From an uncultured Fibrobacter sp. (GTDB taxonomy: Bacteria > Fibrobacterota > Fibrobacteria > Fibrobacterales > Fibrobacteraceae), in assembly GCA_946183925.1 (NCBI GenBank), contig CAMHDS010000005.1, forward strand, positions 1 to 64,000: a DNA stretch of 64,000 bases, read 5' to 3'. The notes beneath the pieces are model-generated. The model was not told where the DNA came from. It did no database searches and was given only the letters and a program-made list of their open reading frames with translations. Shown piece after piece: positions 24,640-33,196 of the stretch; within the stretch, counting starts at the first letter, position 1, and every line of letters begins with the position of its first letter. The position numbers were made by a program, and so were the translations under genes.

Positions 24640-27257
24640 TGGCCGCTACGCCCTTGATGCAGCAGTACTACGAAATCAAGAAACAGAATCCGGGCTGCAT
24701 ACTTTTCTTTAGAATGGGGGATTTCTTCGAACTGTTCGAAGAAGACGCCGTTATCGCTTCCAAGATTTTGGGGCTTACCCTCACCAGCCGAAACAACGGG
24801 GCGGCGGGGGAGACTCCCCTTTGCGGGTTTCCGCACCATGCGGCGGACCGCTACGTGCCCAAGATGGTGGCCGCAGGCTACCGTATAGCCATTTGCGAAC
24901 AGGTAGAAGACCCAAAGCTTGCCAAGGGAATCGTGAAGCGGGACGTGGTGGAAATCATCAGCGCCGGAACCGCCATGGACGAGACCAACCTGAACGCCAA
25001 GGAGGCCAACTACCTCTGCGCCTATATGCCGGCGGAATCAGGAGACGAGTCGGTGTTCGCCTTTGCGGACGTGACCACGGGCTACCTTGCGGTGAGCAGG
25101 AGTTCCGTGCAGGCTTTTGAGTGCGAGTTCTGCCGCCGCATGCCCAAAGAAGTGGTGGTGGCCGAAGGTTGCGAAATCCCTTCGGGCGTCATGGACATTA
25201 TCCGCTCCGAAAACATCCTGATTACGGAGATTCCCGCTTTTCTGTTCGGGGCGGAGCACGGGCGGGACGTGCTGTTTTCCCACTTCAAGGTGGAATCCCT
25301 GGTAGGCCTCGGCCTGGACGGTCGCGACCGTGAAACGGCGGTGACGGGCGCCCTCTTGCAGTATTTGATGGACCAGAAAAAGTCCGAGCTTTCCCACTTT
25401 ACGGGTCTCGAGATTTTGAATCTGGACGACTACATGACTCTGGATCCCAGCACCTTGCGCAATCTGGAGCTGGTCCGCCCGCTGAACGCCGACGATTATT
25501 CTAGCACCTTGTGTTCCGTTCTGGACTTTACCGTTACCGCCATGGGCGGCCGCGTGCTGAAGGACTGGGTGAGTCACCCGCTGATTTCGGTGGAAAAAAT
25601 CAAGGCCCGCGAAGATGCCGTGTCCGAGCTGGTGGGGAACCCCATGGCCTTGGACGAACTGAAGGAATCCCTTACCTCTATTCTGGACATGGAACGCCTG
25701 ATGGGGCGCGTGGGGAGCGGTCGCGCCAACGCTCGTGACCTGGCGGGCATGGGTCGCTCCCTGTGCCAGGCTTCTAAGGTGGCCCGTGTGCTTTCGGAAC
25801 TGCATTCACCTCTGTTCCAGCAGTTCCGTCAGGTGCTGGAACTGGCCAAAGGCAGGGGAGAGGAACTTCTTCAGAATTTCAACGACGACTTGCCCCTGAC
25901 GGTCCGCGAGGGTGGCATGATTCGGGAAGGCGCCAACGTGGAACTGGACGCCATGAACGCCGATATCAAGGATAAGCGCCAGTGGATTGCCTCCCTGGAA
26001 AGCCGTGAGCGGGAACGTCTGGAAATCCCGAGCCTCAAGGTGGGCTACAACAGGGTGTTCGGCTACTACATCGAGATTACAAGGGCCCAGATGGCCAAGG
26101 CCACCAAGCCCATTCCCGACGAATACATCCGCAAGCAAACTACCGTCAACGCCGAGCGCTACATCACCCCCGAGATGAAGGAGTGCGAGTCTGTCATCAG
26201 CAACGCCGAGGTGAACATCCACGAGCTGGAATACCGCATCTTCTGTCAGCTCAGGGACCGGGTGAACAGCTGGCGCAGCGAACTTCAGGAAATCGCCGAC
26301 GCTATTGCCCGTGTGGACACTCTTTACAGCTTTGCCCGTGCCGCCCGTAAGTACAATTACGTGTGCCCGGAAGTCTATACCGGTACGGGAATTGAAATTC
26401 GGGGCGGTTTCCACCCTGTAATCGTGGCGGTGAATCCGGACTTGAATTTTATCCCCAACGATGTGGAACTTTCTCCCGAGACCACCCGCTTGATGCTCAT
26501 TACGGGCCCCAACATGGCAGGTAAATCTACTTACCTGCGTCAGACGGGGCTGATTGTGCTGATGGCCCAGATGGGCTGCTTTGTGCCTGCGGAATCGGCC
26601 CGCATAGGCGTTGTGGACCGGATATTCACCCGCGTGGGGGCTAGCGACCGCCTGAGCCGTGGTCTCAGTACCTTCATGGTGGAGATGATCGAGACGGCCA
26701 ACATTCTGCGGAATGCCACGCCTCACAGCTTGGTGCTGTTAGATGAAATCGGTCGCGGAACTAGCACCTTCGACGGCCTTTCTATCGCATGGTCTATCGT
26801 GGAGACTTTGCATAGCGAGCCTTCTCGCATGGCGCTGACGCTGTTTGCCACCCACTATCACGAACTCACCGGCCTTGTGGATTCCCTGGAACATGCGGGG
26901 AACTATCAGGTGGCGGTTCAGGAGAAAGGCGACAAGCTCATCTTCTTGCACAAGATTCTTGCCGGGGCTTGCGATTCTAGCTACGGTATCCATGTGGCGG
27001 AAATGGCGGGACTCCCCTCTACGGTGGTGCGCCGGGCCCGCAAGATTCTGCTCCGTCTGGAAAAGCAGAAGATCGACCCCAGTGACGAGGCGATTCACAA
27101 GAAAATAAAGGACAGGCCCCAGATGGACCTGTTCGCCGCCCCCGACGAGTCCCTGACGCTCTTGAAACAGGAAATCTGCCGCCTGCGTCCCGAAGAGATG
27201 ACCCCACTGCAGGCCCTGCAACGCCTCACGGAACTGAAGGAAAACTATGGGAAATAG
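24639..27257 (+). CDS. mutS: DNA mismatch repair protein MutS
   Basis: 872 residues, complete. The mismatch-binding motif is LFFRMGDFFELFEEDAV (Phe-x-Glu), the Walker A is GPNMAGKSTYLRQTG, Walker B region LVLLDEIGRGTSTFDGLSIA, and a C-terminal HhH-like ALQRLTELKE. MutS recognises mispairs and recruits MutL. ATG overlaps the scpB stop. Its TAG stop is the first three bases of a heptad tract. No mutL nearby. Confidence 0.96.
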   Translation: MAATPLMQQYYEIKKQNPGCILFFRMGDFFELFEEDAVIASKILGLTLTSRNNGAAGETPLCGFPHHAADRYVPKMVAAGYRIAICEQVEDPKLAKGIVKRDVVEIISAGTAMDETNLNAKEANYLCAYMPAESGDESVFAFADVTTGYLAVSRSSVQAFECEFCRRMPKEVVVAEGCEIPSGVMDIIRSENILITEIPAFLFGAEHGRDVLFSHFKVESLVGLGLDGRDRETAVTGALLQYLMDQKKSELSHFTGLEILNLDDYMTLDPSTLRNLELVRPLNADDYSSTLCSVLDFTVTAMGGRVLKDWVSHPLISVEKIKAREDAVSELVGNPMALDELKESLTSILDMERLMGRVGSGRANARDLAGMGRSLCQASKVARVLSELHSPLFQQFRQVLELAKGRGEELLQNFNDDLPLTVREGGMIREGANVELDAMNADIKDKRQWIASLESRERERLEIPSLKVGYNRVFGYYIEITRAQMAKATKPIPDEYIRKQTTVNAERYITPEMKECESVISNAEVNIHELEYRIFCQLRDRVNSWRSELQEIADAIARVDTLYSFARAARKYNYVCPEVYTGTGIEIRGGFHPVIVAVNPDLNFIPNDVELSPETTRLMLITGPNMAGKSTYLRQTGLIVLMAQMGCFVPAESARIGVVDRIFTRVGASDRLSRGLSTFMVEMIETANILRNATPHSLVLLDEIGRGTSTFDGLSIAWSIVETLHSEPSRMALTLFATHYHELTGLVDSLEHAGNYQVAVQEKGDKLIFLHKILAGACDSSYGIHVAEMAGLPSTVVRRARKILLRLEKQKIDPSDEAIHKKIKDRPQMDLFAAPDESLTLLKQEICRLRPEEMTPLQALQRLTELKENYGK

Positions 27258-27282
27258 GTGTTAGGTTGTAGGTTTTAGGGCT
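27255..27282 (+). repeat. Heptad tract (TAGGTTG) starting at the mutS stop
   Basis: TAGGTGT, TAGGTTG, TAGGTTT, TAGGGCT. The first TAG is the mutS stop. It runs into GCTGGTTACA, a piece also found after the heptads near 7851. Confidence 0.8.
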
Positions 27283-27307
27283 GCTGGTTACAGGAGGCTC
27301 TGAGCCT

Positions 27308-27324
27308 GCCCGGATTTGTTCCGG
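27308..27324 (+). repeat. Short palindrome CCCGGA...TCCGGG
   Basis: CCCGGA-TTTGT-TCCGGG, a small hairpin of the dispersed CCCGG-type in the mutS-dapB spacer. Confidence 0.45.
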
Positions 27325-27384
27325 GATGCTGGGGTCAGCGTCAACCAGAAATGAAAAGTTTAGAAGTAAAAAACAGGAGTAACA

Positions 27385-28215
27385 ATGTCTGTACAAGTAA
27401 TGGTAAATGGAATTCCGGGCAACATGGGCCGTATCGTGGCCGAAACCTGCGTGGCCCGCGGCCTGGAACTGGTCCCGTATTCCCTGACGGGCGAAATCAT
27501 CGTGGAAAACGAGGCCGAGGTGGCCGGCAAGACCGTCCAGCTCCTTAAGCCCAGCAACCGCGAAGAGCGCATCGGCGAGGTGCTGGCCAAGTACCCGAAA
27601 ATGATTTGCATCGACTATACCCACCCCACGGCTGTAAACGACAACGCCGCCTTCTACGTGAAGCACAAGATTCCTTTTGTGATGGGCACTACCGGTGGCG
27701 ACCGCGAAGCCCTTGCAAAGCTTGTGGCCGACGCCAACCACCCCAGCGTCATTGCTCCCAACATGGCAAAGCAGATTGTGGCTTTCCAGATGATGATTGA
27801 ATTTTTGGCCAAGGAATTCCCCACGGCATTTAGCGGTTACAAACTTTCCGTGGTAGAAAGCCACCAGAAGACCAAGGCGGACACCAGCGGCACGGCCAAG
27901 GCCGTGGTAGGGGACTTCCAGAAGATGGGATTCGACTTCTCTGTAGATGACATCGAGAAGGTCCGTAACGAAAAGGAACAGGTGGAACGGATGCACGTGC
28001 CCGAGGAATACCTGGGCGGTCACGCCTTCCACACCTACAGCCTGGACAGCGCCGACGGCACCGTGCATTTCGAGTTCCAGCACAACGTTTGTGGCCGCAA
28101 GATTTACGCCGAAGGCACCGTAGATGCGGTGAACTTCCTCGCATGCCACCTCGCAAACGGAACCGCCAAACCCTTCAACATGATGGACGTTTTGCGCTCT
28201 GGAAAAATGAGATAA
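27385..28215 (+). CDS. dapB: 4-hydroxy-tetrahydrodipicolinate reductase, plant-type
   Basis: 276 residues. Reduces hydroxy-tetrahydrodipicolinate in lysine/diaminopimelate synthesis. The NAD-binding loop is VNGIPGNMGRIVAE instead of the common GxxGRMG; FVMGTTGGDREAL and VVESHQKTKADTSGTAK hold the catalytic His and Lys. The sequence fits the plant-type DapB branch, which also occurs in some bacteria. Preceded by ACAGGAGTAACA as ribosome site. Supplies meso-DAP to the peptidoglycan made by the PBP at 9421. Confidence 0.9.
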   Translation: MSVQVMVNGIPGNMGRIVAETCVARGLELVPYSLTGEIIVENEAEVAGKTVQLLKPSNREERIGEVLAKYPKMICIDYTHPTAVNDNAAFYVKHKIPFVMGTTGGDREALAKLVADANHPSVIAPNMAKQIVAFQMMIEFLAKEFPTAFSGYKLSVVESHQKTKADTSGTAKAVVGDFQKMGFDFSVDDIEKVRNEKEQVERMHVPEEYLGGHAFHTYSLDSADGTVHFEFQHNVCGRKIYAEGTVDAVNFLACHLANGTAKPFNMMDVLRSGKMR

Positions 28216-28223
28216 GAAGTAAA

Positions 28224-28258
28224 CAGTGATTAGTGGTTAGTAAATAGGAATAATTAGG
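28224..28258 (+). repeat. Heptad tract, 3' side of dapB
   Basis: CAGTGAT, TAGTGGT, TAGTAAA, TAGGAAT, AATTAGG: G-rich orientation after a plus-strand gene, 8 bp past the stop. Confidence 0.8.
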
Positions 28259-28281
28259 CGGCTACGCCGCGATCATTAAAA

Positions 28282-28315
28282 CCTAACCACTGACCACTAA
28301 CCACCAACCACTCTT
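28282..28315 (+). repeat. Heptad tract, 5' side of the ABC permease gene
   Basis: CCACTGA, CCACTAA, CCACCAA, CCACTCT, T, then ATG. C-rich orientation before a plus-strand gene and complementary in style to 28224-28258. No Shine-Dalgarno is present. Confidence 0.82.
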
Positions 28316-29332
28316 ATGCGGTCCTACATCCTCCGACGCCTGCTTTTGATGATCCCGACCCTCATCGGGATTTCGCTGGTGTGTTTTATACTCATCCAGC
28401 TGTTGCCGGGCGGCCCTGTGGAGGAGATGATTTCCAGGGCCCAGCAGGCCGCCGCCATGAAAGGCGGGGTAGATGCGTCCAAGGCCCTGTCGCCAGACCA
28501 GATAGCCCAAATCCAGGCCTACTTCGGGTTTGACCAACCGGCCTGGAAGCGCTACCTGACCTGGCTCTGGAACGTGCTGCACCTGGACTTGGGCGCAAGC
28601 TACACCTATGGCCTCCCGGTATGGGACGTCATCGTGAGCCGGTTCCCCATATCCCTGTTTTTCGGAATCACTTCGTTCTTCTTGAGTTACCTGATTTGCA
28701 TTCCCCTTGGCCTCTGGAAGGCGGTGCATCACGGGAGCAAGCTGGACTCCCTCAGTTCGGGCCTGATATTCTCGGGCTACGTGATGCCGGGTTATGCCCT
28801 GGGCATCCTCCTGATTATTTTCCTTGCGGGCGGGTCCTACCTGGACATCTTTCCGCTGGGGGGCCTTACCAGCGACGACTTTGAGGATTTCTCTTTTTTC
28901 GGGAAAATCGTGGACCTGGGGCATCACCTGATTCTGCCGATTTTCTGCTACATGATTAGCGAGTTCGCCTTCCTGACCTTCCTCATGAAGAATTCCGCCC
29001 TGGAGGAACTGGGCAAGGACTACATGCGCACGGCCCTTGCAAAAGGCATGAGTTTCAAGCAGGCTTTGGTGCGCCATGCACTCCGCAACGCGCTCATTCC
29101 CATCGCCACCCGCCTCTCCGAAATCTGCACCCTCATGTTTGCGGGGGCGCTCCTTATCGAGAAGGTCTTTGATATCGACGGCATGGGCCTGCTATACTAC
29201 AATTCCATGGTGAACCGGGACTACAACGTGGTCATGGGCATCATCTTCCTCAGCAGCCTCATGGCCATGGTGGGCCGCCTTTTCAGCGATATCCTATACA
29301 CGCTGGTGGACCCGCGAATCAAGTTCTCGTAG
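28316..29332 (+). CDS. Dipeptide/oligopeptide ABC transporter permease (DppB/YejB-like)
   Basis: 338 residues, six transmembrane helices. N-terminus MRSYILRRLLLMIPTLIGIS and the segment RYLTWLWNVLHLDLGASYTY are typical of DppB/OppB/YejB; the inner-membrane coupling motif (EAA loop) reads DYMRTALAKGMSFKQALVRH, and the end is VDPRIKFS. It would form half of a peptide importer channel. No partner permease, ATPase or binding protein is adjacent, so the rest of the transporter must be elsewhere. A heptad tract occupies its leader. Confidence 0.9.
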   Translation: MRSYILRRLLLMIPTLIGISLVCFILIQLLPGGPVEEMISRAQQAAAMKGGVDASKALSPDQIAQIQAYFGFDQPAWKRYLTWLWNVLHLDLGASYTYGLPVWDVIVSRFPISLFFGITSFFLSYLICIPLGLWKAVHHGSKLDSLSSGLIFSGYVMPGYALGILLIIFLAGGSYLDIFPLGGLTSDDFEDFSFFGKIVDLGHHLILPIFCYMISEFAFLTFLMKNSALEELGKDYMRTALAKGMSFKQALVRHALRNALIPIATRLSEICTLMFAGALLIEKVFDIDGMGLLYYNSMVNRDYNVVMGIIFLSSLMAMVGRLFSDILYTLVDPRIKFS

Positions 29333-29516
29333 CTTCATTTTTTGTGTTATTGGCCCTTATTATAACGAAACGAAGGCCTGCGTTACAAGAAAACGGTTTC
29401 TAAACAGGGAATATTTGTTTTTGGCCGGTCCGTTCGTCTTGGATTTATTCATCGTGCATCCGCGATGCTCCGTTTAGAACAAAAGAAGTGGCGTTGCCGC
29501 ACTTGTTATGCTGTTT
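29333..29516. other. Convergent spacer, nothing recognised
   Basis: 184 bp between two convergent stops. Short A/T runs, no heptads and no strong terminator hairpin seen. Confidence 0.4.
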
Positions 29517-30554
29517 TTACAGCGGCAGTTCCATTTGTTCGGAGGCTTTGTGGCTGGGCATGCTCTTGTGAAGTAGCCTGTAGGCGTTGCTGGTAGCGAC
29601 GCGCCCCTGCTTTGTGCGGGAAAGCAGCCCCTTCTGGATCAGGTAGGGCTCGTAAACTTCTTCCAGGGTATCGGTCTCTTCGCCCAGGGCCGCCCCGATG
29701 GTACCCAGGCCTACTGGGCCCCCGTCGAACTTGTCAATCATCATGGAGAGGATTTTCCGGTCCATGGGGTCCAGGCCTTCGCTGTCGATGCCCAGCATCT
29801 GCAGTGTGCGTTCCGCCGCCTCCAGGTCGATAACGCCTGAACCGCGGACCTGTGCCACGTCACGGCAACGGCGCAAGATGCGGTTCGCGATGCGGGGAGT
29901 GCCGCGGCAGCGCCCGCCCAGAATCTGGGCGGCGTCTTGGGTCAGTTCAATCCCGAGAATCTTGGAACTCCTCATCAGGATTTGCATCAGGTCCTTTTCG
30001 TCGTAGAGTTCCAGCCGGTAGGATAACCCGAAGCGGTCGCGCAGGGGGCCGGTCAACAGGCCTGTGCGTGTGGTAGCGCCCACCAGGGTAAAATGCTTGA
30101 GGGGCAGGTTCACGCTTCGGGCCGCCGGGCCTGAATCCAGCATGATGTCCAGCCTGAAATCTTCCATGGCGGGGTAGAGGTATTCCTCGACGGTGCGGTT
30201 CAGCCGGTGGATCTCGTCGATAAACAGCACGTCGTTTTCTTGAAGCCCCGTAAGGAGCCCCGCCAAGTCGCTTGCCTTTTCCAGCACGGGCCCGCTGGTG
30301 ATGTGGATGTTCACGCCCATCTCTTTGGCGATGATACCCGCCAGCGTCGTCTTGCCGAGGCCAGGCGGCCCCGCAAAAAGGCAATGGTCCAGGGCGTCTC
30401 CCCGGTGCTTGGCCGCCTCTATGGCGATAGAAAGGCTCTCCTTGATGGAGGCCTGGCCCGTAAACTGCTCCAGACTGAGCGGCCGGAGGGTCTGCTCCAT
30501 TTCGGACTCGTCCATGGAGTTTTTACCGGGAGAAATGACGCGTTTGTCTTCCAT
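29517..30554 (-). CDS. ruvB: Holliday junction branch-migration helicase RuvB
   Basis: 345 residues from the ATG at 30554; the track start (TTG 30563) lies inside the promoter element. AAA+ motor: Walker A GPPGLGKTTLAG, Walker B LFIDEIHRLNRTVEEYLYPA, sensor GATTRTGLLTGPLRDRFG, and a C-terminal winged helix (EPYLIQKGLLSRTKQGRVAT). Works with RuvA/RuvC, not in the window. TATATTTG lies 6 nt from the ATG, and the overlapping TGTATATTTGTGCA resembles the LexA box (half-site GTGCA), fitting an SOS gene. Confidence 0.95.
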   Translation of the reverse strand: MEDKRVISPGKNSMDESEMEQTLRPLSLEQFTGQASIKESLSIAIEAAKHRGDALDHCLFAGPPGLGKTTLAGIIAKEMGVNIHITSGPVLEKASDLAGLLTGLQENDVLFIDEIHRLNRTVEEYLYPAMEDFRLDIMLDSGPAARSVNLPLKHFTLVGATTRTGLLTGPLRDRFGLSYRLELYDEKDLMQILMRSSKILGIELTQDAAQILGGRCRGTPRIANRILRRCRDVAQVRGSGVIDLEAAERTLQMLGIDSEGLDPMDRKILSMMIDKFDGGPVGLGTIGAALGEETDTLEEVYEPYLIQKGLLSRTKQGRVATSNAYRLLHKSMPSHKASEQMELPL

Positions 30555-30560
30555 ACTGCA

Positions 30561-30568
30561 CAAATATA
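30561..30568 (-). promoter_or_regulatory. TATATTTG element of ruvB, overlapping a LexA-box-like site
   Basis: TATATTTG (30568 to 30561) is 6 nt from the ATG. TGTATATTTGTGCA (30570 to 30557) shares TG and TTGTGCA with the box upstream of lexA. Confidence 0.45.
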
Positions 30569-30623
30569 CACTTGTACAGGTGGTTCTGTCAAGATGTCTT
30601 TAACAAAAAACACTTTGGGGTAT

Positions 30624-30637
30624 TGCTTTTTTGTGCA
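30624..30637 (+). promoter_or_regulatory. LexA-box-like site upstream of the radical SAM gene
   Basis: TGCTTTTTTGTGCA keeps TGC-N6-GTGCA of the lexA site (TGCCCAATTGTGCA). It ends 8 bp before TATATTAG (30646-30653), so bound LexA would cover the promoter. Confidence 0.4.
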
Positions 30638-30686
30638 GTTTTATATATATTAGTGCACGTAAGAGCAACTAAACAAAAAAGCAATT

Positions 30687-31937
30687 ATGGATGTTCGGGA
30701 AAAATTGAGAATTTTATCGGCGGCGGCCAAGTACGACGTGTCCTGTTCTTCCAGCGGGTCCAGCCGCTGTGCGCCTCCTGGCGGGCTGGGAGATGCCTGC
30801 AGTGCCGGAATTTGCCACACCTGGGCCGCCGACGGACGCTGCGTCTCCCTGCTGAAGGTTCTGCTCAGCAATGCCTGCAAGTACGACTGCGCCTATTGTG
30901 TGAACCGCCGGAGCAACGACGTTCCCCGGGCCACCTTTACGCCTAAAGAGCTTATCCAGCTGACCATCGAGTTTTATCGCCGGAACTACATCGAAGGTCT
31001 GTTCCTGAGTTCGGCGGTGATCAAGGATCCGGACTATACCATGGAACTTCTGGTGAAAATCGCCCGGGAACTCCGGATGGTGCACCGTTTTGGCGGGTAC
31101 ATCCATCTGAAGGCCATTCCCGGGGCCAGCGCCCGGCTTTTATACGAGGCGGGGCTTTACGCCGACCGGAGCAGCGTGAATATCGAGGTCCCTTCTGACA
31201 GGTCCCTGCAGTACCTCGCTCCCGAGAAGAATTTTGCCTCGGTATATGCACCCATGAACTTCTTTGCCGAACGCAAGCTGGAATACAAGGCTTCCGTGAG
31301 CCGCTACACCCCGAGTTTTTTGCCGGCAGGGCAGAGTACCCAGATGATCGTGGGCGCGTCGGGGGAGTCGGACTACCAGATTCTCTCCCTAACCTCGGGG
31401 TTTTACAACAAGCAAAAGCTCAAACGTGTATACTATTCGGGCTATGTTCCTATCAATGCGGACAAACGCCTGCCGGTGCTTACCACCAAGCCCCCGCTGG
31501 TTCGGGAACACCGGCTTTACCAGGCGGATTGGCTTATGCGTTTTTACAAGTTTCGCTACGATGAGATTCTGGATGAGGCCCATCCGAACTTGGACTTGGA
31601 ATTGGATCCGAAAATCGGCTGGGCGCTGCGCCATCCGGAAATGTTCCCGGTGGACTTACAGCATGCCGACTACGAGATGATTCTCCGTGTTCCGGGAATC
31701 GGCGTCAAGTCCGCCCAGCTTATCGTCTCGGGCCGTCGCTTTGCCAAGATCCGGCTGGAACAGCTGAAAAAGATGGGGGTAGTCCTCAAGCGGGCCAAGT
31801 ACTTCATCTACCACCCCGACACTCCGGCAAGCCTGCGCAGGCTCTATCCCGAGATGGTGCGGCCCCTGCTCCTTCCGCGGCCAAAGCCCGGCCAACTGGA
31901 CCTGTTCGCGGGCACCCCGCTGGCCCTACCTGCATAA
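30687..31937 (+). CDS. Radical SAM protein, putative DNA modification/repair (UDG-linked family)
   Basis: 416 residues. The SAM/4Fe-4S motif is CKYDCAYC near residue 72; two further Cys groups (CSSSGSSRC, CSAGIC) precede it. The C-terminal third has a helix-hairpin-helix, LRVPGIGVKSAQLIVSGRR, a DNA-binding fold. This matches the family annotated as putative DNA modification/repair radical SAM protein, which is nearly always encoded next to a uracil-DNA-glycosylase-like partner (TIGR03915/DUF4130), exactly the gene that follows here. The reaction is unknown. A LexA-box-like site overlaps its promoter. Confidence 0.88.
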   Translation: MDVREKLRILSAAAKYDVSCSSSGSSRCAPPGGLGDACSAGICHTWAADGRCVSLLKVLLSNACKYDCAYCVNRRSNDVPRATFTPKELIQLTIEFYRRNYIEGLFLSSAVIKDPDYTMELLVKIARELRMVHRFGGYIHLKAIPGASARLLYEAGLYADRSSVNIEVPSDRSLQYLAPEKNFASVYAPMNFFAERKLEYKASVSRYTPSFLPAGQSTQMIVGASGESDYQILSLTSGFYNKQKLKRVYYSGYVPINADKRLPVLTTKPPLVREHRLYQADWLMRFYKFRYDEILDEAHPNLDLELDPKIGWALRHPEMFPVDLQHADYEMILRVPGIGVKSAQLIVSGRRFAKIRLEQLKKMGVVLKRAKYFIYHPDTPASLRRLYPEMVRPLLLPRPKPGQLDLFAGTPLALPA

Positions 31938-32004
31938 GGCGCGACCATGATTCCGGCAAGAAGGGGTGGTGAGCTACGCAGTGCGAACCAGGGGAAGGCT
32001 TTCC

Positions 32005-32144
32005 CCTAACCACCAATCACGAAACATTTCTCATCCCACGCCCCGCACCCCACATTAAAACCTCTTGTTCCCATCAGCCCTAACCCCTAAATCCTAATCT
32101 CTACAACCTACTACCTAACCCCTAGATCCTAGCCCCTAGATCCT
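32005..32144 (+). repeat. Heptad tract, 20 units
   Basis: In one phase: CCTAACC ACCAATC, ACGAAAC ATTTCTC, ATCCCAC GCCCCGC, ACCCCAC and so on, becoming CCTAACC/CCTAGAT-type units (AGATCCT AGCCCCT AGATCCT in this phase). C-rich orientation towards the downstream plus-strand gene. Confidence 0.85.
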
Positions 32145-32196
32145 AAAAAGTTTTCAGTCCTCAGTATATATTTGGCGCCAAAGGCGCGACTATAAG

Positions 32197-32292
32197 AACT
32201 CACAACTCATAACTGACAACTCATTACTCATCCCACACCTCACATTCCACATTCTTAATTCCGAACTCCGAATTCCGAACTCCGAACTCACC
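32197..32292 (+). repeat. Heptad tract with three motif families in one phase
   Basis: AACTCAC AACTCAT, AACTGAC AACTCAT, TACTCAT, then CCCACAC CTCACAT, TCCACAT, TCTTAAT, then TCCGAAC TCCGAAT, TCCGAAC twice, TCACC and the ATG. The 7-bp phase does not break when the motif changes. Confidence 0.88.
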
Positions 32293-33054
32293 ATGTCCCT
32301 TTCCATCCAATACGATTCTACATTTGAAGGCTTCTTGAGTGCAGTCTTCGAGATTTACCGCCAGCATCTTGAAGTGGGCGAAATCCGTCCGGACCGTTCC
32401 GCGGCTCCGGCAGATATGTTCCTGCAGCCTTTCCATATCGAGACCAGCGAGGAGTCGGCGGCCCGCCTCCATCGCGCCATCGTAAACTTTGCAAGCGAAG
32501 AGGTCTATAACTTGCTCCATGCGGCGTTCCTGTCGGAGGAGGTGGGCGTAGAGATGAAAATTTTCGCCTTTCTGAAAAAGCTTTTTTCTGGAACGGACCC
32601 TAGCTATGGACAAAATCCTGCTTCGGCGGAAATGCTCCCGCTTTACAAGCTGGGCCAGTCCGTGCGTAGGGAGGCGGGGGGAATGCTTGGCCTGGTCCGT
32701 TTTGCCGTAGGTCCCGATAACATGCTCTGTGCCGAAATTGAACCGAAATATGACGTACTGATGCTTATGGAAGCTCATTTTTCCAAGCGTTTCGCCAATG
32801 AAAAATGGCTGATTTACGATTCCAAGCGGGACTACGGCCTGTTTCACGACCGAGCAGGGTGTCAGGTGGTGACATTGCCGGGCTACAAGTCCGGCGCCAT
32901 GGACCTGAAAGATTCTTTTACCGACCTGTGGAGGGAATTCTACAAGTCCATCGCCATCAAGGAACGGGAGAACCCCAAGCTTTTGAGGCGTTGCCTGCCT
33001 GTCCGTTACTGGAACCACCTGCCGGAGCGCTCCATGGCAACGGCGGTTACGTAG
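32293..33054 (+). CDS. UDG-superfamily-like partner protein (TIGR03915/DUF4130)
   Basis: 253 residues (MSLSIQYDSTFEGFLSAVFE). It matches the family always paired with the radical SAM protein upstream: YDSTFEGFLSAVFEIY at the start, a middle KLGQSVRREAGGMLGLVRF, AHFSKRFANEKWLIYDSKRD, and the C-terminal DUF4130-like LWREFYKSIAIKERENP. In other genomes this is called a probable DNA metabolism or uracil-DNA glycosylase-like protein; biochemistry is not established. No ribosome binding site; a heptad tract abuts the ATG. Confidence 0.85.
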   Translation: MSLSIQYDSTFEGFLSAVFEIYRQHLEVGEIRPDRSAAPADMFLQPFHIETSEESAARLHRAIVNFASEEVYNLLHAAFLSEEVGVEMKIFAFLKKLFSGTDPSYGQNPASAEMLPLYKLGQSVRREAGGMLGLVRFAVGPDNMLCAEIEPKYDVLMLMEAHFSKRFANEKWLIYDSKRDYGLFHDRAGCQVVTLPGYKSGAMDLKDSFTDLWREFYKSIAIKERENPKLLRRCLPVRYWNHLPERSMATAVT

Positions 33055-33196
33055 TGCTCGACCATGTGACCCGCCCGACTTTGCGTTTTTTCGCCGTCTA
33101 GGTTGATTTCTTTTTACGAAACTTCGAAAAAATCCTGGCCTTTTTCTTTTTCCAGATTATATATTTTATGTAAGAAATGATAACTGGAGTGTTCCA

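Larger units (their letters stand above)
31938..32292 (+). repeat. Spacer filled with repeats, between the radical SAM gene and its partner
   Basis: 355 bp with no gene. It holds half of the two-hairpin element in reverse (31960-32007, hairpin AGGGGAAGGCTTTCCCCT), 20 heptads at 32005-32144, a short inverted stretch (TTGGCGCCAA near 32171), and 13 heptads at 32197-32287 running to the ATG. Unusually long for a pair of functionally linked genes. Confidence 0.8.
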
